Made by a program: the position numbers and the translations under genes
Notes under the pieces: model-generated
What the model was told of the DNA's origin: nothing
The model's database searches: none
What the model saw: only the letters and a program-made list of their open reading frames with translations
Source: Klebsormidium nitens
Lineage: Eukaryota; Streptophyta; Klebsormidiophyceae; Klebsormidiales; Klebsormidiaceae
DNA: 64,000 nucleotides
Reading direction: 5' to 3'
NCBI GenBank assembly: GCA_000708835.1
Contig: DF237298.1
Location: forward strand, 33,616 to 97,615
Shown here: positions 21,195 through 31,458 of the stretch, one piece after another
How the letters are laid out: every line of letters begins with the position of its first letter
How positions within the stretch are numbered: the stretch's first letter is position 1

Positions 21195-23397
21195 GCAGTG
21201 ACTTACAAGACTCTCCATGCGATTGTTATGAGTCTTGCTTCTCTAAAGTTGGCTTGCCTGATGTCCGCGGTTGATCCGGTGAAGTCAGCGACTCAAATGA
21301 TTGTTCTGCGGTCAGACTACAAGCGTTTGTTGGTGGCTCATGTGTGGTGTTTGTTGAGTGACATTCTTTGCATGTCAACAAGTTATGAAGGCTCGCAAAT
21401 GATGCCACGGGTCCTCCTGAAAATCTGGAGCAAAAAGTTTGCATGGCGAACTTATATAGGCTGTTGACGGCCGTATACTGCTGAGTATGTTGATCTCCCT
21501 GCCAGGCTGGTCCGACGGAAACGTGTTCAAAGATTTAGTACTATCTGGCATTCGTATATGCTTGTCCCTACGGGCTCCATCCGACCGTGCAGCTAAATTA
21601 ACAGCATTCAAATGAGCGGTGCAAACATGCACATCAACCCGAAGCCTGCACTACGAGCTTAGGCCCAAACCGCGGTTTGTACTAAGCCAAGTGTATTTCC
21701 TACATGAGCAGCTCAAGTCTCCGTACGTATAATGGCAGGGGCCGGCGCTGCATGACCTCTATGCATGAGCTAGGTCCCCGACACTCTTCATAAATGTTTT
21801 TGCAAAGATATGAACCAGGTTCTCAACTGTACGAAGTTGTTTATGTTCGCAGCCGGCCGTGGCTTGCAGGCTCATGCAATATATCATCTCTTGCGCGCTT
21901 GAATTAAAGCTGATATTGCAATTTTGAAGGCCAGCCAGGGTCTTTAGTTAAGAAGAAGCAACCATCACAACGTGCACCATGGTGCCAGTCGGCTCTTCTT
22001 GAAAGTCGTGTTTTTCGATCAAGCTTGCGCGCGTGATCCGATCTACTTAAAAGATGAGCTAGCTAGTAGGCCCGTCGATCGCTTGGTCCTTGCCGCAAGG
22101 AGTCAATCCGTTGCGCTGCTTAATGAACCTAGTTACTATAAGCGCCGACCATCACTGTCTTCGTTTCACGAAATTAAAGAAAAACAACGCGCAGATCGTT
22201 ACACCGGCCAACCCAAACGTTTCTTATTAGCATGGGATGAACCGAGACAGATCGTGGCCGACCCATATTTTGTGTACGTACGCATGTGCATGATGCAACG
22301 TAACGCTTAATTGTCTGCATGCCTGGCATGATGAGGTCGTATGCCTAGCTTACACTAAGTGGGACTTCTGAGGGCGGCAACGCAGTCCCCCGCAAAAGCC
22401 GGCTGCAACGCAACAAACCTAAAATGATCATTCGGAGCTGCCGGCCGGGTGCGCCGTAGTCATCCAACGACTGGTCCATCCAATCCGTCCTGATAAAGAT
22501 AAGTATGTTCCTAGCTGCAAGTTGATCACGAGTTCCGGGTTTCAGCGCGCTGTTACTAAGTTTGAGCGCCTTGAATCCTCACTCTGCTCGAGTTCTCCAG
22601 CTATGCTACATAATCAAGTCCTTAACTTACATGAATTAGAGTCTAGATCAAACCAAAGATCAAGGTCCCAGTCACGAAATACTGTGTGACAACTCAATTC
22701 ACCATCTACAATCTCCGTTCGAGTCAGATTCCTTTTATTACCTGACGTCGGCTTTGCTGCGCGGGGGGATCTGACTACTTGCTACATGCATGCATCCAAA
22801 GTCAATGATGATCTAGCTAGCTGAACCATATCCAACTCCCAGGGTTCTGGAAACCAGATGGAATGCATCTCGATCGGTCACCGGATCTAAGCTGCCCGCC
22901 TCTATCCAGTCGCCGCATATGCAACTAACCGCCTCGCAATTGTCAAATGATGCGCCCTTTGGCTGCATACCGCACCCTAAACCGTGTACCTGAGTGAGCC
23001 AAGTACTGCTGTCCTAGTGTGCGCGAACTCTGTCATACGCTGGCGCCTCTTCGTTGTATAGCCCCGTAACTCCGCAATTCCGTCCTACTTCGTTTGTTCT
23101 GTCCGTTGCTAATCCGTTAGTAAGTCCCCTTCCCAGATTTCCCTCTGCCAGAAAATTTGCGGACTCGGCCAATGGGCGGCTTTTGGGCCAGCTAGATGGC
23201 CCTTAATCAAGCCCAAAGAGACCCGGGTTAAGCTTCCCAAACCCATACTCTGCCGGTCAACTCAACCAACATCGTCTCCTCAACTCGCACGCAGGCCGGA
23301 CCATCATTTTACAAGATACAGGCCCGGCTCTGCCCCCTGTCCAAAATTTGGCCAAACCCTACCGGGGCACTCTATAGCTATGCGGGCACCTGCATAC
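21195..23397. other. Convergent intergenic region, no gene seen
   Basis: This lies between the stop codons of the LIF2-like gene and the histidine kinase gene, and must hold both 3' UTRs. I see no open frame resembling a known protein, no tRNA fold, and no terminal repeats of a mobile element. Short CATGCA-rich and CTAGCTAG-type words recur between about 21700 and 22850. Confidence 0.6.
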
Positions 23398-26300
23398 TTA
23401 TATGGACAACATCTTCTGCAGGGTCTGCGTCACGGGGTCCGCGGGGGTCTCGACGGCGTCCTCCTTCTTGCTCAGGATGCCCATCTCCAGCAGGGCTGAC
23501 GTCAGCTCCGCGAACGTGAAGGGTTTGGTGACGACCGCGCTGAAACCCACTTTCTTGTAGTGCTCGATCTGGTGCGGCATCGCGTCGCCCGTGCACGCGA
23601 CCGCCTTCAGCGGGTGCTCCTTCTGCAGGACGGCGGCCAGGGCGGTGTCGCCGTTCATCTCGGGCATCTGCAGGGGTTAAGGGCAGGGTTTAGGGTCTCA
23701 TTTTCGGGTTTAGAGTACGTGGTTTAGATGCTCGGGCGACCGCCTTCAGCGGGTGCTCTTTCTGCAGAACGGCGGCCAGGGGGGTGTCGCCGTTCATCTC
23801 GGGCATCTGCAGAGTCTAGGTTCCTTCTTAGAATGACGGTAGGGTATCTGCAATGTAAATAACAAGTGTTTGAACTTTCAGCTTCGTGAGCTATGGTTGG
23901 AAATTGCAAAGCATCGTGAGCTGGGGTTTGAAATTGCAAAGCTCGTGTTGTCGGGCGACAGCTTTAACCGATATTCTTCTCGATTTAGCAGACCATGCCG
24001 GTTGGGACGTCCAGTACTGTCGTTTGTCTTGGGCAACTCGTTCGGAAGGGCACAGAGCTGGGATCCGGGAATTGGTGCTGCGCCTTCAAATGACATTCTG
24101 ATTATGGCGCACTTTCACTGAAACGGGTAATTCAAGCAAGCATCGGGCGAAGAAAGGAGCTAAATCGTAAGGGTGCTCTCGGACCCCTCTCTTCCGGTCG
24201 CATTCCGTTCCGCTCACCTGGATGTCCAGGATTAGCAGGTCGAACGGATCGCCGCCGCACTCCTTCACGACGTCCGCTCCGTTCCCGACCACCACGGGCG
24301 TGATCCCCAGGCGCATCAGCATCGCTTTCAGCGTCATCTGCAGGACCGGGTTATCCTCCGCCACCAGAACCCGCAGGTCGTCTGACGTCAGCACCAGGTC
24401 CTCGGGCTTGGGGGCGGGCTCCCGGTGGATCTCCACGTGGGGGGGCCCACTGGTGATCTCCCGCGGCATTTCCGGCATCAACAGCTGGGGGATCCCCCCG
24501 TCTCCCCGGGGGGAGTCGTTGCGTCCGACCACAGAGCGGCGCTTCGCCTTGACGGGGGGGTCGATGACGGGCAGAGTGAACCAGAAGGTGGACCCCTGTT
24601 TCGGTTTCGAGTCGACGCCCATCTTGCCCCCCATGCGCTTCACCAAACTCTTGCTAATGCACAGCCCGAGTCCGGTCGTTCCGGCGGTCGACGGCCGGAA
24701 CGTCGCCAGCTGCTCGTACTTCCCGAACAGCTTCCGCTGATCCGTTTCCGAGATCCCGAGCCCAGTGTCCTTCACCGAGAACATGATCTGGCCCTTGGTG
24801 GGCTGGGTAACGGTGATCGTTACCGAGCCCTTGTACGTGAACTTGATCGCGTTCGACGTCAGGTTCCCCAGGATCTGACGCACCCTGACGTTGTCGCCCC
24901 ACAGAACCGCCGCGACGCTGTCCTCAAGCTTGCTCGTAATGATGAGCGACTCGCGCGTGCGGCGGGTCATGCCGGGGAGGGCCTCCTTCGAGAGGAGATC
25001 CTTAGCGTACAGCCTGTGCGAAACAGTAGGGAAGAGGCTTTAGGACAGCTCCAAAAGGTACGATTAGATCCAAGTGAATCGAAACAGATTGAAGGTAATC
25101 GGATGGGCCTCCTTGGAGAGGAGGCCTTTGGCGTACCGCCTGCGTGAAACAGTAGGAAGACGCTTAGAACAGCTCCAATTGTTTTGATTCAGAGCCTCAT
25201 TTGATTCAAGAAGGATGGAAACCGGATGGGCCTCCTTAAGAAAGGAGGTCCTTAGCGGACAGCCTGCGCGAAACAGTAAGAAGAGTCTTCAGAAATCAGG
25301 ACAGCTCCAAAAAAATCGATTCAGAGCCGCCTTTGAATCAAGACGAGGAAGCGAATGGGGCTCCTTTGAAAGCTTTGGGTGTAGCCTGCGCAAAAGTGCT
25401 GGGGGAAGTTTCGAAAGAGCTCAAGTGGTCCAGTCAAGAGCAGTGCTCATCGAGCGCCAGGAGCAAGGAACCGGGTTCTCTCCTTGTAGACGGGATCCTT
25501 AGCGTACAGCTTGTGCGAGAGTGGAGGAAGATGCCTAAGAAAGCTCCAATTGGCCCAAGGTAGAGCGGGTATCTCCCAAGACAACTTCAGAAGCAAGAAT
25601 CCGGGGTGGCAACCATAAGAACTAGAGCGACAACGTGATCGGCACCCCGATATGGCGTCTCCAACAGGGCACACCAGGCGAAGAATCTAAATCACCGGTA
25701 AGTCGGAACCGTGTTAGCGAGCAGCTCCACAAGCTCGATGAGCTCCACTTCGAGGTGATACCGCGCAGCGCTAATTTACATAGCAAGCGCTGAAAATGAA
25801 CGCAAACTGAGCTGGGTATTCGAATCAAGCGAAAGAACTAGAGCGAGCACTCACCGGTACGCAGACACCGGGCTGTCGAGCAGCTCCAGGAGCTTAATAA
25901 GCTCCAATGTGAGGTGACCAACATGAGAACCCAAGAGAAGCAGAGCCAGAACTACAAGCCAAAGTGGGCCTTCACACCAGATAAAGAACTAGAGCGACGC
26001 GCTCACCGGTACGCCGAGACCGTGCTGTCGAGCAGCTCCAGGAGCTCGATGGGCTCCACTTTGAGGTGATACATTCTGAGAGCCAAAACTGAAAAGTCTT
26101 GAGCCGGAATTACAAATCAACGTGGGCGTTCACACCAGATGACGTACTAGAGCGACGCACTCACCGGTAGGCCGAGACCGTGCTGTCGAGCAGCTCCGGG
26201 AGGTCGATGGGCTCCACTTTGAGGTCGACCTTGCCTTCCTCGATCTTGGACAGGTCCAGCACGTCGTCAACGATCCGCTTCATGATGACGCACTGCGTCA

Positions 26301-29300
26301 GGATCGTCCCGGTACAGTCCACCGGGTTGGTCGAGCCCTGGCTGGCCAGCACCATCTCCGTGAGCCCGGTGATCGCGCACAGCGGGTTGCGCAGCTCGTG
26401 GCACACGAAGCCCAGGAACTCCAGCAGGTTGCCGCGCTCGCGCTCCAGGGCCTTGACCGTCTTTAGTTCGGCCGTAACCGCCCTCTGCAGGGGTAGAGAA
26501 AAGCGGGTTTAAGAACTGATTTGGTTCGTTCCACTCGATCTACAGGTTGAAAAGCGTGGGCTTGGAAATAGATTGCCGCGCTCGCGCTCCAGGGCTTTGA
26601 CCGTCTTTAGTTCGGCCGTAACCGCCCTCTGCGAAGGTTAAAACCGAAGTGGGTTAGGAACCCGGAGTGGTTTAGCGACTTAATTAATCGCAGAATAAGT
26701 TTTGCATTGCCGCGCTCGCGCTCCAGGGCCTTGACCGTCTTCAGCTCGGCGGTGACCGCCCTCTGCAGAGGTAGAGAAAAGCGGGTTTAAAAACTGATCT
26801 GGGTCACTCAACTCAATCTGGACTAGAAGTGCGCGGACTTATGATCAGGTTGCTGCGCTTGCGCTCAAGGGGCTTGACCGCCCATGGATCAGCCGTAGCC
26901 GCCCTCTGCAATTGCGGAAGCCGAAGTAAGTAGGAACTCGAAGCACGCTTCTCTTGAACCTTCACATCGCTTCCTCCGGATCAGTTGAAGGCCAGTCTAC
27001 GCGTGATCAGCCAGACCAGATCAAAGGCAAAGCCACCTAGGGCGGCCTCGACCGACTTTCTCCTGCACCTTTACGTTCCTTACTCAACGCCAATCTACGC
27101 TAAAGTAACCAAACCAGGTTGGCCGCAGTCGCCTCGGCCGACTTCTCCTGCACCGTCAAACCGTTTCATCAAGTACGAGGTTAAAGCCGCTCTATGCCGG
27201 AGTTAGTAGACCGGGTTATCCACAAACCCACCCTGGGTCGCCTCGACCGACTTCTCCTGCAGCCTCAAATTGCACTCAGATGCAAAATGAAGGTCGGTTA
27301 ACGCTGAAGAGCTCAACGATCAACACCGGGTTATCTGCAAACCCACCTGGGTCGCCTCGACCGACTTCTCCTGCAGCTTGAGCAGGCGCGCCATGTCCTC
27401 CGCCTGGCTCTGCCGCATGCCCTTCAACTCGCTCTCCATACGGTCCCGCAACCGCTTCGCGCCCGCGATGCTCTCGCGCCGCAGGGCGTCCATCGCGTCC
27501 GCGTGCTCCTACAAGATAGCCCGATGAAGATGTTAAGTACGTACTGATTTTGGGTTGGGCTAAGGCCACCCTGAGTCAGGGCAATGTAAGAGAAACGGGT
27601 GGGGTAGGTCCGAGAGTTTCGGTAGGGGACGGGTGCCGAGCCCATCAATTTTGCATCTAGGGATTTGATTTGATTGTGAGCCTCAATCTGTGACATGAAG
27701 CACCCCTCTGTGTCTTGACCGCTTTTCATTCAAGACGTTAAAAGTTGGTGTGGAATCTCGTTACTTTTGGGGCTTCGAAAGTCCCTCATCCAGCGAGGGT
27801 GCTGCCCTACTCTCGCTCGCACTTCTCTCGGGGCTTATATTCAAAACGGAATACCCCACCGACTTACCTTCCGAAGCGCGGACAGCACTCGCTTGTGCGA
27901 GTCGACGACCATCTTGATCCGCATCATGCTGTTGGTCTGCTTGGCGCCCTCCTCCTCCTCGATCTTGTCCGCCAGCTCCTTCCGCTGCTTCCTCTCCTCC
28001 TCCGTGCCGGAGCCGGAGTTGGAGTCCTCGCCGTAGCCCTCCGTTCCGTTGCCGTGCTCCGGCGGGTGGCGTCCCATGTCGCCGTCGGCGGAAACGCTGG
28101 GCGTGGTGGTGCTCGCGGGGTCCGTGGAGACCGACGGGTCGAACTCCGACATGAAGTCGACGAAGTCGTCCTCCAGCTGCGCGAATGCGGGCAAATCAAG
28201 AGCGTTATTCTAGCCGCACGATCGCAGGAGAAGCGCCACGTGTCAAGTCGGACACTTCCTTCAGCTGCATGCTTTCATAACAGACCACAACGTATCCAAG
28301 AGCGTCCTTCCGGCTGCACTGTCAGAGGCAAACCGCCACGTGTGGACTCAGCATGAGATATCTACTTCCACAGCTGCATGAACTGCGGGAAACTTGCCAC
28401 GTTTTCGGGACAGCGGCGCAACTGGGAAGGGAGAACGAGGTTTGAACAGCGCTCGGCAAGGCCTGCTGTTCTCAAGGAGTTGACCGGTGCATTTTGGGTA
28501 CCAGGGTGGCAATCAGAGAGCACGTACGAGAGTTCTCCGCATTGAATGAAAACCCAACAAGAGGGCCGCTGCAAACTTTGCTGCAACTTACAAGGACCAG
28601 ACATCTCTTGAGCTGGTGACTATTAGAGTCACGGAAACGAACGGTTCAGAACAACTGACAATCCAACGGTTCGACCATCCGTACTTACCTTGAAGTATTC
28701 AGTGTAGCATTCCTTTAGGTATCTTTCTGAGTCTGCTTGCGCACAAATCTGCTCAAGCCCATTGTGACGGCCTCACCTGGTTGTTCCACGCGCGGCGCTT
28801 GACCTCAATCTCCTTCTGGAAGCGCGCGCGCAGCTTCTTGGCCGTGCGCTTCTGCTTGCGCGTCACCGTCTCCGCGTCCATCTCGAAGCCCGCCGCGCGC
28901 CGCGTGCGCGTGTACTGCTGCATGTCCGAGTCCAGGCTGTGCTTCAGCTTCATCAGCTCCAGCTCGTGCTCCGCCTGCAGCTTCTGCACCGCCGCCAGGT
29001 GCCCCGCCTCTAGTTTCATCGCGTCGTGCACGCACTTCTGCTCGTACTCGAAGCTCTTGGCCGTCTGCTTCTGGTTCACGAGCTGCCGCTCGCGCAGCTG
29101 GTCCCCTTGTTTCGCGTGCGTGACCCTCATATGTTCAATCTCCAGCGCGTGCGCCTTGATCAGGATCGCCTTGGCCTCGGTGGGGATGCTCTTGAGCCGC
29201 ATGTTGACGGACATCTCCGCGTTGGAGATCGTGCGTTCCTGCCACTGGACGAGCTCCTGCCCCTCGCGTGTGTGCCGCTCTTCCTTCTGCTCGAGCCGCT

Positions 29301-31458
29301 TGTTGAACGCGTCGCGGTTGCGCTGCAGCTTCAGCGCCTGCTGGAGCGCCAGCGTGTGCGCCGCCTGCAGCTGCTCGAACTTGGCGTCCTCCACCCGCTT
29401 GCGCTGGACGTGCTCCTGCAAAACGTAAGCGCAGCCGTTAATTTTGCTCGGGCTTGAGTCCTAGCCGTCGGACTATGTATCTGATCGGTAGACGGTGTCA
29501 GAGTCAACGTACCGGAGCTGCTGGCAGCTGTTCGAACTTGGCGTCCTCGACCCGCTTGCGCGGAACATGCTCCTGGGAGACCAGAAAAGCTGAGCCGTCA
29601 GATGGATCTAAAGAGGAAATTGAAAAGTCGTAATCCTAAGGCAGCTTGGACCAGCTGCCTCAGCTGCTCGAACTCGGCTCCTACGACCCGNTTGGCCGTC
29701 GTGGGGTCTCGCCTTCCGTAGGCGGTAACGGNNNNNNNNNNNNNNNNNNNNAACCCCTTTCGGGCGGTCCGTTCGGTACCGGCCGTTCGTCGTCCGGTAC
29801 CTAGTGCGTCTCGGGAGTACTGAAAGCTCGAGGTCGTCGACGTATCGANCTAAGAGGAAATTGAAAAGTCGTATCCTAAGGCAGCTTGGTACCAGCTGCC
29901 TCCAGCTGCTCGAACTCGGCGTCCTCGACCCGCTTGCGCTGGGTGTGCTCCTGCGGAACGGTTGACAGCCGTCAGATCTGCTCGAGCTTGAGCCGTAGCC
30001 GTCAGATTACGTAGTCCATTATTAGTGGGACTTGGAGTCAATACGAGCCGCTCGCAGCTGCTCGAACTTGGCGTCCTGGACCCGCTTGCGCTGGACGTGC
30101 TCCTGGGGGAAAGAAAAACAGCCGTTAGATTTGCTCAAACTTGGTCCGTAGGCGCCAGATTAGGTACGTAATCAATTGAGACAGGGACTGGCGAGTAGGT
30201 ACTAGCTGCTCGCAGCTGCTCGAACTTGGCGTCCTCCACCCGCTTGCGCTTCACGTGCTCCTGCGGAATCCAATAACAGCCTTTGAATCTCCTCGATCAG
30301 CTTTGACGAGCAATCGATTGGGGGGGGCCTTTGAGTCAATCTTATCTGCTTGCAGTTGCTCGAACTTGGCGTCTTCGACCTGCTTGAGCTGAACATGTTT
30401 CTTGGAAAACGAACACAGTCTCCGTTGAACGACTGAATAAAGCCATCGCGTAAGTCCAATGTGGTAACGACCAATTGTGATGCGGAGTCATGACGAGCTG
30501 CCGCAAGTTCAGAATTGGCGCTTTTTCTCCAGTGCTGCAAGCGCACCAAGGAGACAAACTACCAGCCGCTGACACGATGTCGGAGTACAATCCTAGTCGT
30601 CACGTTTGCTGGAGCTTGGTATCAGCTATCTTGAGCTGCTTGAGCCCAAGCCTGAGCTCAGACCACTTGCCCTGGACGCGTTCCTGAAGATATGCTCGTC
30701 GCGGTTCGTCGACTTGGAACAACGTGGCCGTCGAGTGACTGGACGTTGGATCAAGATCAAAAGCAGAAGCCAGCTGAGTTCGAACGCGCGTCCTCAACCC
30801 GCTTGCCCTGAACGTGCCCCCCGCAGAGATAAGATGCTGCTAGGTCCATGCTGCTCGACCAGAGAAACACGCTGCAGCTTCCGAATGGACAAGACTGAGA
30901 CGGCCTTACCTGGAGCTTCATCTCGAAGGCCTGCAGCATGCTGTCGCGCTGCTCGCGTTCCTCCATCCGGACCTTGGACTCGGACCGCTCCCGGATCTGC
31001 TCCAGCTCCAGATCGCGCTCCGCCACGTTTTGCAGGAGCAGGATCTGCGCCTCCTCCTTCTCGTGGTGTAGCCTCTGCTGCTGCAGCCTCACAACCTTAT
31101 CCATAACCGCCTGCTCCTGCTTTAACCTGGCCATAACCCTCTCCTGCTCCGACGACAGGAACTGGCGCCACTCCGATGCGCTTACGCCCGACGACGGGTC
31201 CTCGTCCCCATCCAGGTTTAGCAAGCTCTCGGTCAACCCCCGGTACTTGTAGTCAGACGACACCATTTGGTACTCCACATCAGGGGCTGGCGTTATGAAG
31301 TCCGACATTGAAAAGAGGTTACCGGACTTCTCCCGAAACACGCGGTCCTCCATCTTCCCCGGAGGGGAGACTGCCCCCTGGGAAAGAGGGGCTGTCCCTT
31401 CCTTGGGACCTGAACGGGTTCTCCTAATCCTAGGTCTGTCTTCGGGGCTCGTAGGCAT
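23398..31458 (-). CDS. Soluble coiled-coil hybrid histidine kinase with receiver domain
   Basis: Exons in coding order: 31458-30910, 29415-28777, 28176-27868, 27508-27347, 26484-26165, 25013-24218, 23667-23398, giving 1014 residues with closed phases. Residues about 90-550 are charged, Glu/Lys/Gln/Arg-rich coiled coil, interrupted by an acidic Ser/Gly-rich linker at about 410-455. No signal peptide, membrane segment, PAS, GAF or CHASE domain is visible. The H box holds His582 (CHELRNPL), the N box is at 708-719 with N714, the G1 box is DTGLGI from D742, and the G2 box is GTTGLGL at 771-777. The receiver domain runs from about 873 to 990 with acidic pair E879/D880, phospho-acceptor D923, T951 and K973. 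All catalytic residues are present, so autophosphorylation and His-to-Asp relay are expected in the cytosol or nucleus. The plan recalls cytosolic AHK5/CKI2, but that protein has a PAS-like segment and a different H box; I do not claim orthology. Upstream noncoding exons cannot be excluded. Confidence 0.9.
23728..23812 (-). repeat. Copy of the histidine kinase exon 7 5' edge in intron 6
   Basis: About 80 bases nearly match the first part of the last exon (23590-23672), ending in the acceptor-spanning 'cgggcatctgcag', at a spacing of about 145 bp. The protein reading MPEMNGDT is retained, so this copy is young. Its CAG acceptor is intact and could in principle be used. Confidence 0.9.
25095..25525 (-). 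repeat. Four tandem copies of the exon 6 5' edge in intron 5
   Basis: The acceptor-spanning motif 'gcctgtgcgaaacagta' of the real exon (from 25012) recurs in related form from 25138, 25262, 25384 and 25509. Spacings are 126, 124, 122 and 125 bp. The flanking bases resemble the first codons of the exon (YAKDLLSKEA). The units further from the exon are more diverged. Confidence 0.9.
25690..26090 (-). repeat. Three tandem copies of the exon 5 3' edge and donor in intron 5
   Basis: The real donor region 'tcaccggtaggccgagaccgtgctgtcgagcagctcc' starts at 26161. Related units, each keeping the 'accggt' donor context, start near 26004, 25852 and 25692, a spacing of about 152-160 bp. The nearest copy still reads VEPIELLELLDSTVSAYR in the exon frame. 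Confidence 0.92.
26565..26915 (-). repeat. Three tandem copies of the exon 5 5' edge in intron 4
   Basis: The acceptor-side word 'gccctctgc' of real exon 5 (from 26480) recurs from 26624, 26759 and 26901, with about 60 further bases of exon similarity each time ('cgctcgcgctccagggc', 'ttgaccgtctt'). The spacing is 135-144 bp, and the furthest copy is the most decayed. Confidence 0.92.
27030..27270 (-). repeat. Three copies of the exon 4 3' edge in intron 4
   Basis: The real edge 'gtcgcctcgaccgacttctcctgca' begins at 27351. Matching blocks begin near 27237, 27128 and 27042, at spacings of about 114, 109 and 86 bp. Intron 4 thus holds copies of both flanking exon edges, filling much of its 862 bases. 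Confidence 0.88.
28200..28425 (-). repeat. Degenerate tandem units in histidine kinase intron 2
   Basis: Three related stretches share the order 'cagctgcatg ... gcgggaaac/gcaaaccgcc/gaagcgcc ... cacgt'. They lie near 28370-28420, 28310-28345 and 28205-28280, and resemble the acceptor context GCAG-CTG of exon 3. They are more decayed than those in introns 4 and 5. Confidence 0.6.
29500..30830 (-). repeat. Long tandem array of exon 2 5'-edge copies in intron 1
   Basis: Real exon 2 begins at 29415 and its first codons (EHVQRKRVEDAKFEQLQ) read on the plus strand as 'ctgctcgaacttggcgtcc...'. This block, at 29371 in the exon, recurs at about 29528, 29664, 29906, 30058, 30216, 30356, 30497, 30636 and 30773. 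Typical spacing is 136-158 bp, except across the assembly gap. Units at 29906, 30058 and 30216 still encode nearly the same peptide and keep the CAG or GAG edge. The far units are strongly decayed. Confidence 0.93.
29691..29849. other. Assembly gap with suspect flanking sequence
   Basis: A run of 20 Ns (29732-29751) lies inside a block bounded by single Ns at 29691 and 29849. The sequence on either side of the block (29611-29690 and 29850-29928) is nearly the same repeat unit, so the assembler probably stalled in the array. The enclosed bases do not resemble the repeat and have abnormal dinucleotides: 16 CG against 4 GC in 29752-29848. Confidence 0.85.

Noticed and set aside
24425-25147. A 240-codon plus-strand open frame
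   Set aside because: It lies opposite the ATP-binding and linker part of the histidine kinase exon 6, which has all catalytic motifs. GC-rich coding sequence often leaves antisense frames open.
23398-26484. Bacterial contamination because of two-component domains
   Set aside because: The gene has seven exons with normal donors and acceptors and exon-edge arrays of the same kind as the neighbouring POLA1 gene, so it belongs to this genome.
25095-27270. CRISPR-like regular spacing of repeats
   Set aside because: The units are imperfect, have no unique spacers of constant length, clearly derive from neighbouring exon edges, and lie in a eukaryotic gene.
28362-28425. Possible small exon of the histidine kinase encoding LRRCPENVASFPQ
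   Set aside because: Exons 2 and 3 join directly in phase 0, while this piece lacks a good donor in a compatible phase. It is part of the degenerate tandem units of intron 2.
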